Assembly: GCA_919902965.1 (NCBI GenBank)
Contig: CAKKSJ010000035.1
Coordinates: 1 to 22,544, forward strand
Source of the DNA: Burkholderiales bacterium
GTDB taxonomy: Bacteria; Pseudomonadota; Gammaproteobacteria; Burkholderiales; SG8-39
Reading direction: 5' to 3'
Length of the DNA: 22,544 nt
The notes beneath the pieces are model-generated. The model ran no database searches, had not been told where the DNA came from, and saw only the letters and a list, made by a program, of their open reading frames with translations. Every line of letters begins with the position of its first letter. The stretch's first letter is position 1. The translations under genes were made by a program, and so were the position numbers. Shown here piece after piece: positions 22,157 to 22,544 of this stretch.

Positions 22157-22544
22157 ATGAAACAGGACCGCCGCAGGTTTTTCCGTGTCGCTGCGCTTAG
22201 CGCAGCGACTTTCGCTCTGGGTAGTCTGCCGTTCGCGGCACGCGCCGCGGGTGACGCGACCGGAAAAATGAAAATCGGGATCGTCGGCTCGGGCAGGATC
22301 GGCGGGACACTGGGCGGGCTTTGGGTGAAAGCCGGGCACCAGGTAATGTTCTCGTCGCTCGATCTCGAGCATGATAAGGCGCTGGCGGCAAGCCTCGGCA
22401 CCAACGCACGCGCCGGCACGCCGCGCGAAGCTGCCGCATTCGGCGAAGTGCTGCTGATGGCGGTCCCTTACGGCGCGCTGCCGCAGCTCGGCCGGGATCT
22501 GGCGGACTTGATCAAAGGCAAAGTCGTGCTAGATGCGTGCAAAC
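22157..22544 (+). CDS. Tat-exported NAD(P)-binding protein, F420-dependent NADP reductase-like (partial)
   Basis: The first ~129 codons are in the window. Residues 1-31 are a twin-arginine signal: MKQDRRRFFR, a hydrophobic run AALSAATFALGSLPF, and an A-R-A cleavage site at 28-30. The mature part starts a Rossmann fold, MKIGIVGSGRIGGTLGGLWV (38-57), with GSGRIGG as the dinucleotide loop, and continues AGHQVMFSSLDLEHDKALAA and GEVLLMAVPYGALPQL. The pattern matches the family of NADPH-dependent F420 reductases and their F420-independent relatives. AAGGAG lies 9 bp before the ATG. It is divergent from the acyl-CoA synthetase gene and need not belong to the same pathway. The C-terminal half lies outside the window. 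Confidence 0.82.
   Translation, partial: MKQDRRRFFRVAALSAATFALGSLPFAARAAGDATGKMKIGIVGSGRIGGTLGGLWVKAGHQVMFSSLDLEHDKALAASLGTNARAGTPREAAAFGEVLLMAVPYGALPQLGRDLADLIKGKVVLDACK

Overview
The window looks like a chromosomal catabolic island from a high-GC betaproteobacterium. The evidence is the uniformly GC-rich third codon positions, a DUF3460-type small protein (a family I know mainly from Betaproteobacteria), the bacterial etfBA pair and the codon habits. The species cannot be fixed from the sequence; a Rhodocyclales/Burkholderiales-like degrader is an inference. Nearly every gene acts on acyl-CoA thioesters, so the region reads as a beta-oxidation gene set for an unusual, probably branched or ring-bearing, carboxylic acid.

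Layout. Positions 1-374 (-) hold the N-terminus of an aldehyde dehydrogenase. Positions 468-4858 (-) form a tight operon: an IclR-type regulator, an alpha-methylacyl-CoA racemase-like CoA-transferase family III protein, an acyl-CoA dehydrogenase (ACAD) and an MFS transporter. Next come an intergenic repeat (copy A), an acyl-CoA carboxylase carboxyltransferase subunit, a VapBC-type toxin-antitoxin pair and the 3' remnant of a short-chain dehydrogenase. Positions 7817-12583 (-) hold etfB-etfA, the inverted repeat copy B, a ~600-residue ACAD, a DUF3460 protein and an exported TPR protein. A divergent control region (12584-12879) separates these from a plus-strand operon (12880-19445): an MFE-2-type 3-hydroxyacyl-CoA dehydrogenase, a hydratase-2 (MaoC) protein, two ACAD subunits and two CoA-transferase family III subunits. 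Positions 19487-21952 (-) hold a crotonase-fold protein and an acyl-CoA synthetase. From 22157 (+) a Tat-exported NAD(P)-binding protein begins and runs off the window.

How the genes fit together (inference from families): a substrate enters by the MFS carrier and is activated by the AMP-forming ligase or by CoA transfer. The racemase adjusts a 2-methyl stereocentre, and ACADs oxidise the acyl-CoA, passing electrons to EtfAB. The hydratase-2 and the SDR then make the (3R)-hydroxy and 3-keto products. This is the logic of peroxisomal branched-chain/bile-acid beta-oxidation (racemase, oxidase, MFE-2) in dissociated bacterial form. No thiolase lies in the window.

The most novel-looking signal is non-coding. 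A ~210-250 bp element occurs twice in opposite orientation (about 4917-5125 and 10583-10832). Its three hairpins are conserved by compensatory base changes, and G-U pairs occur only in one reading direction, so it looks like a structured RNA family. A second regulatory signal is a near-identical TTTCACA-type site in front of iclR and in front of the 12880 operon, suggesting one regulon.
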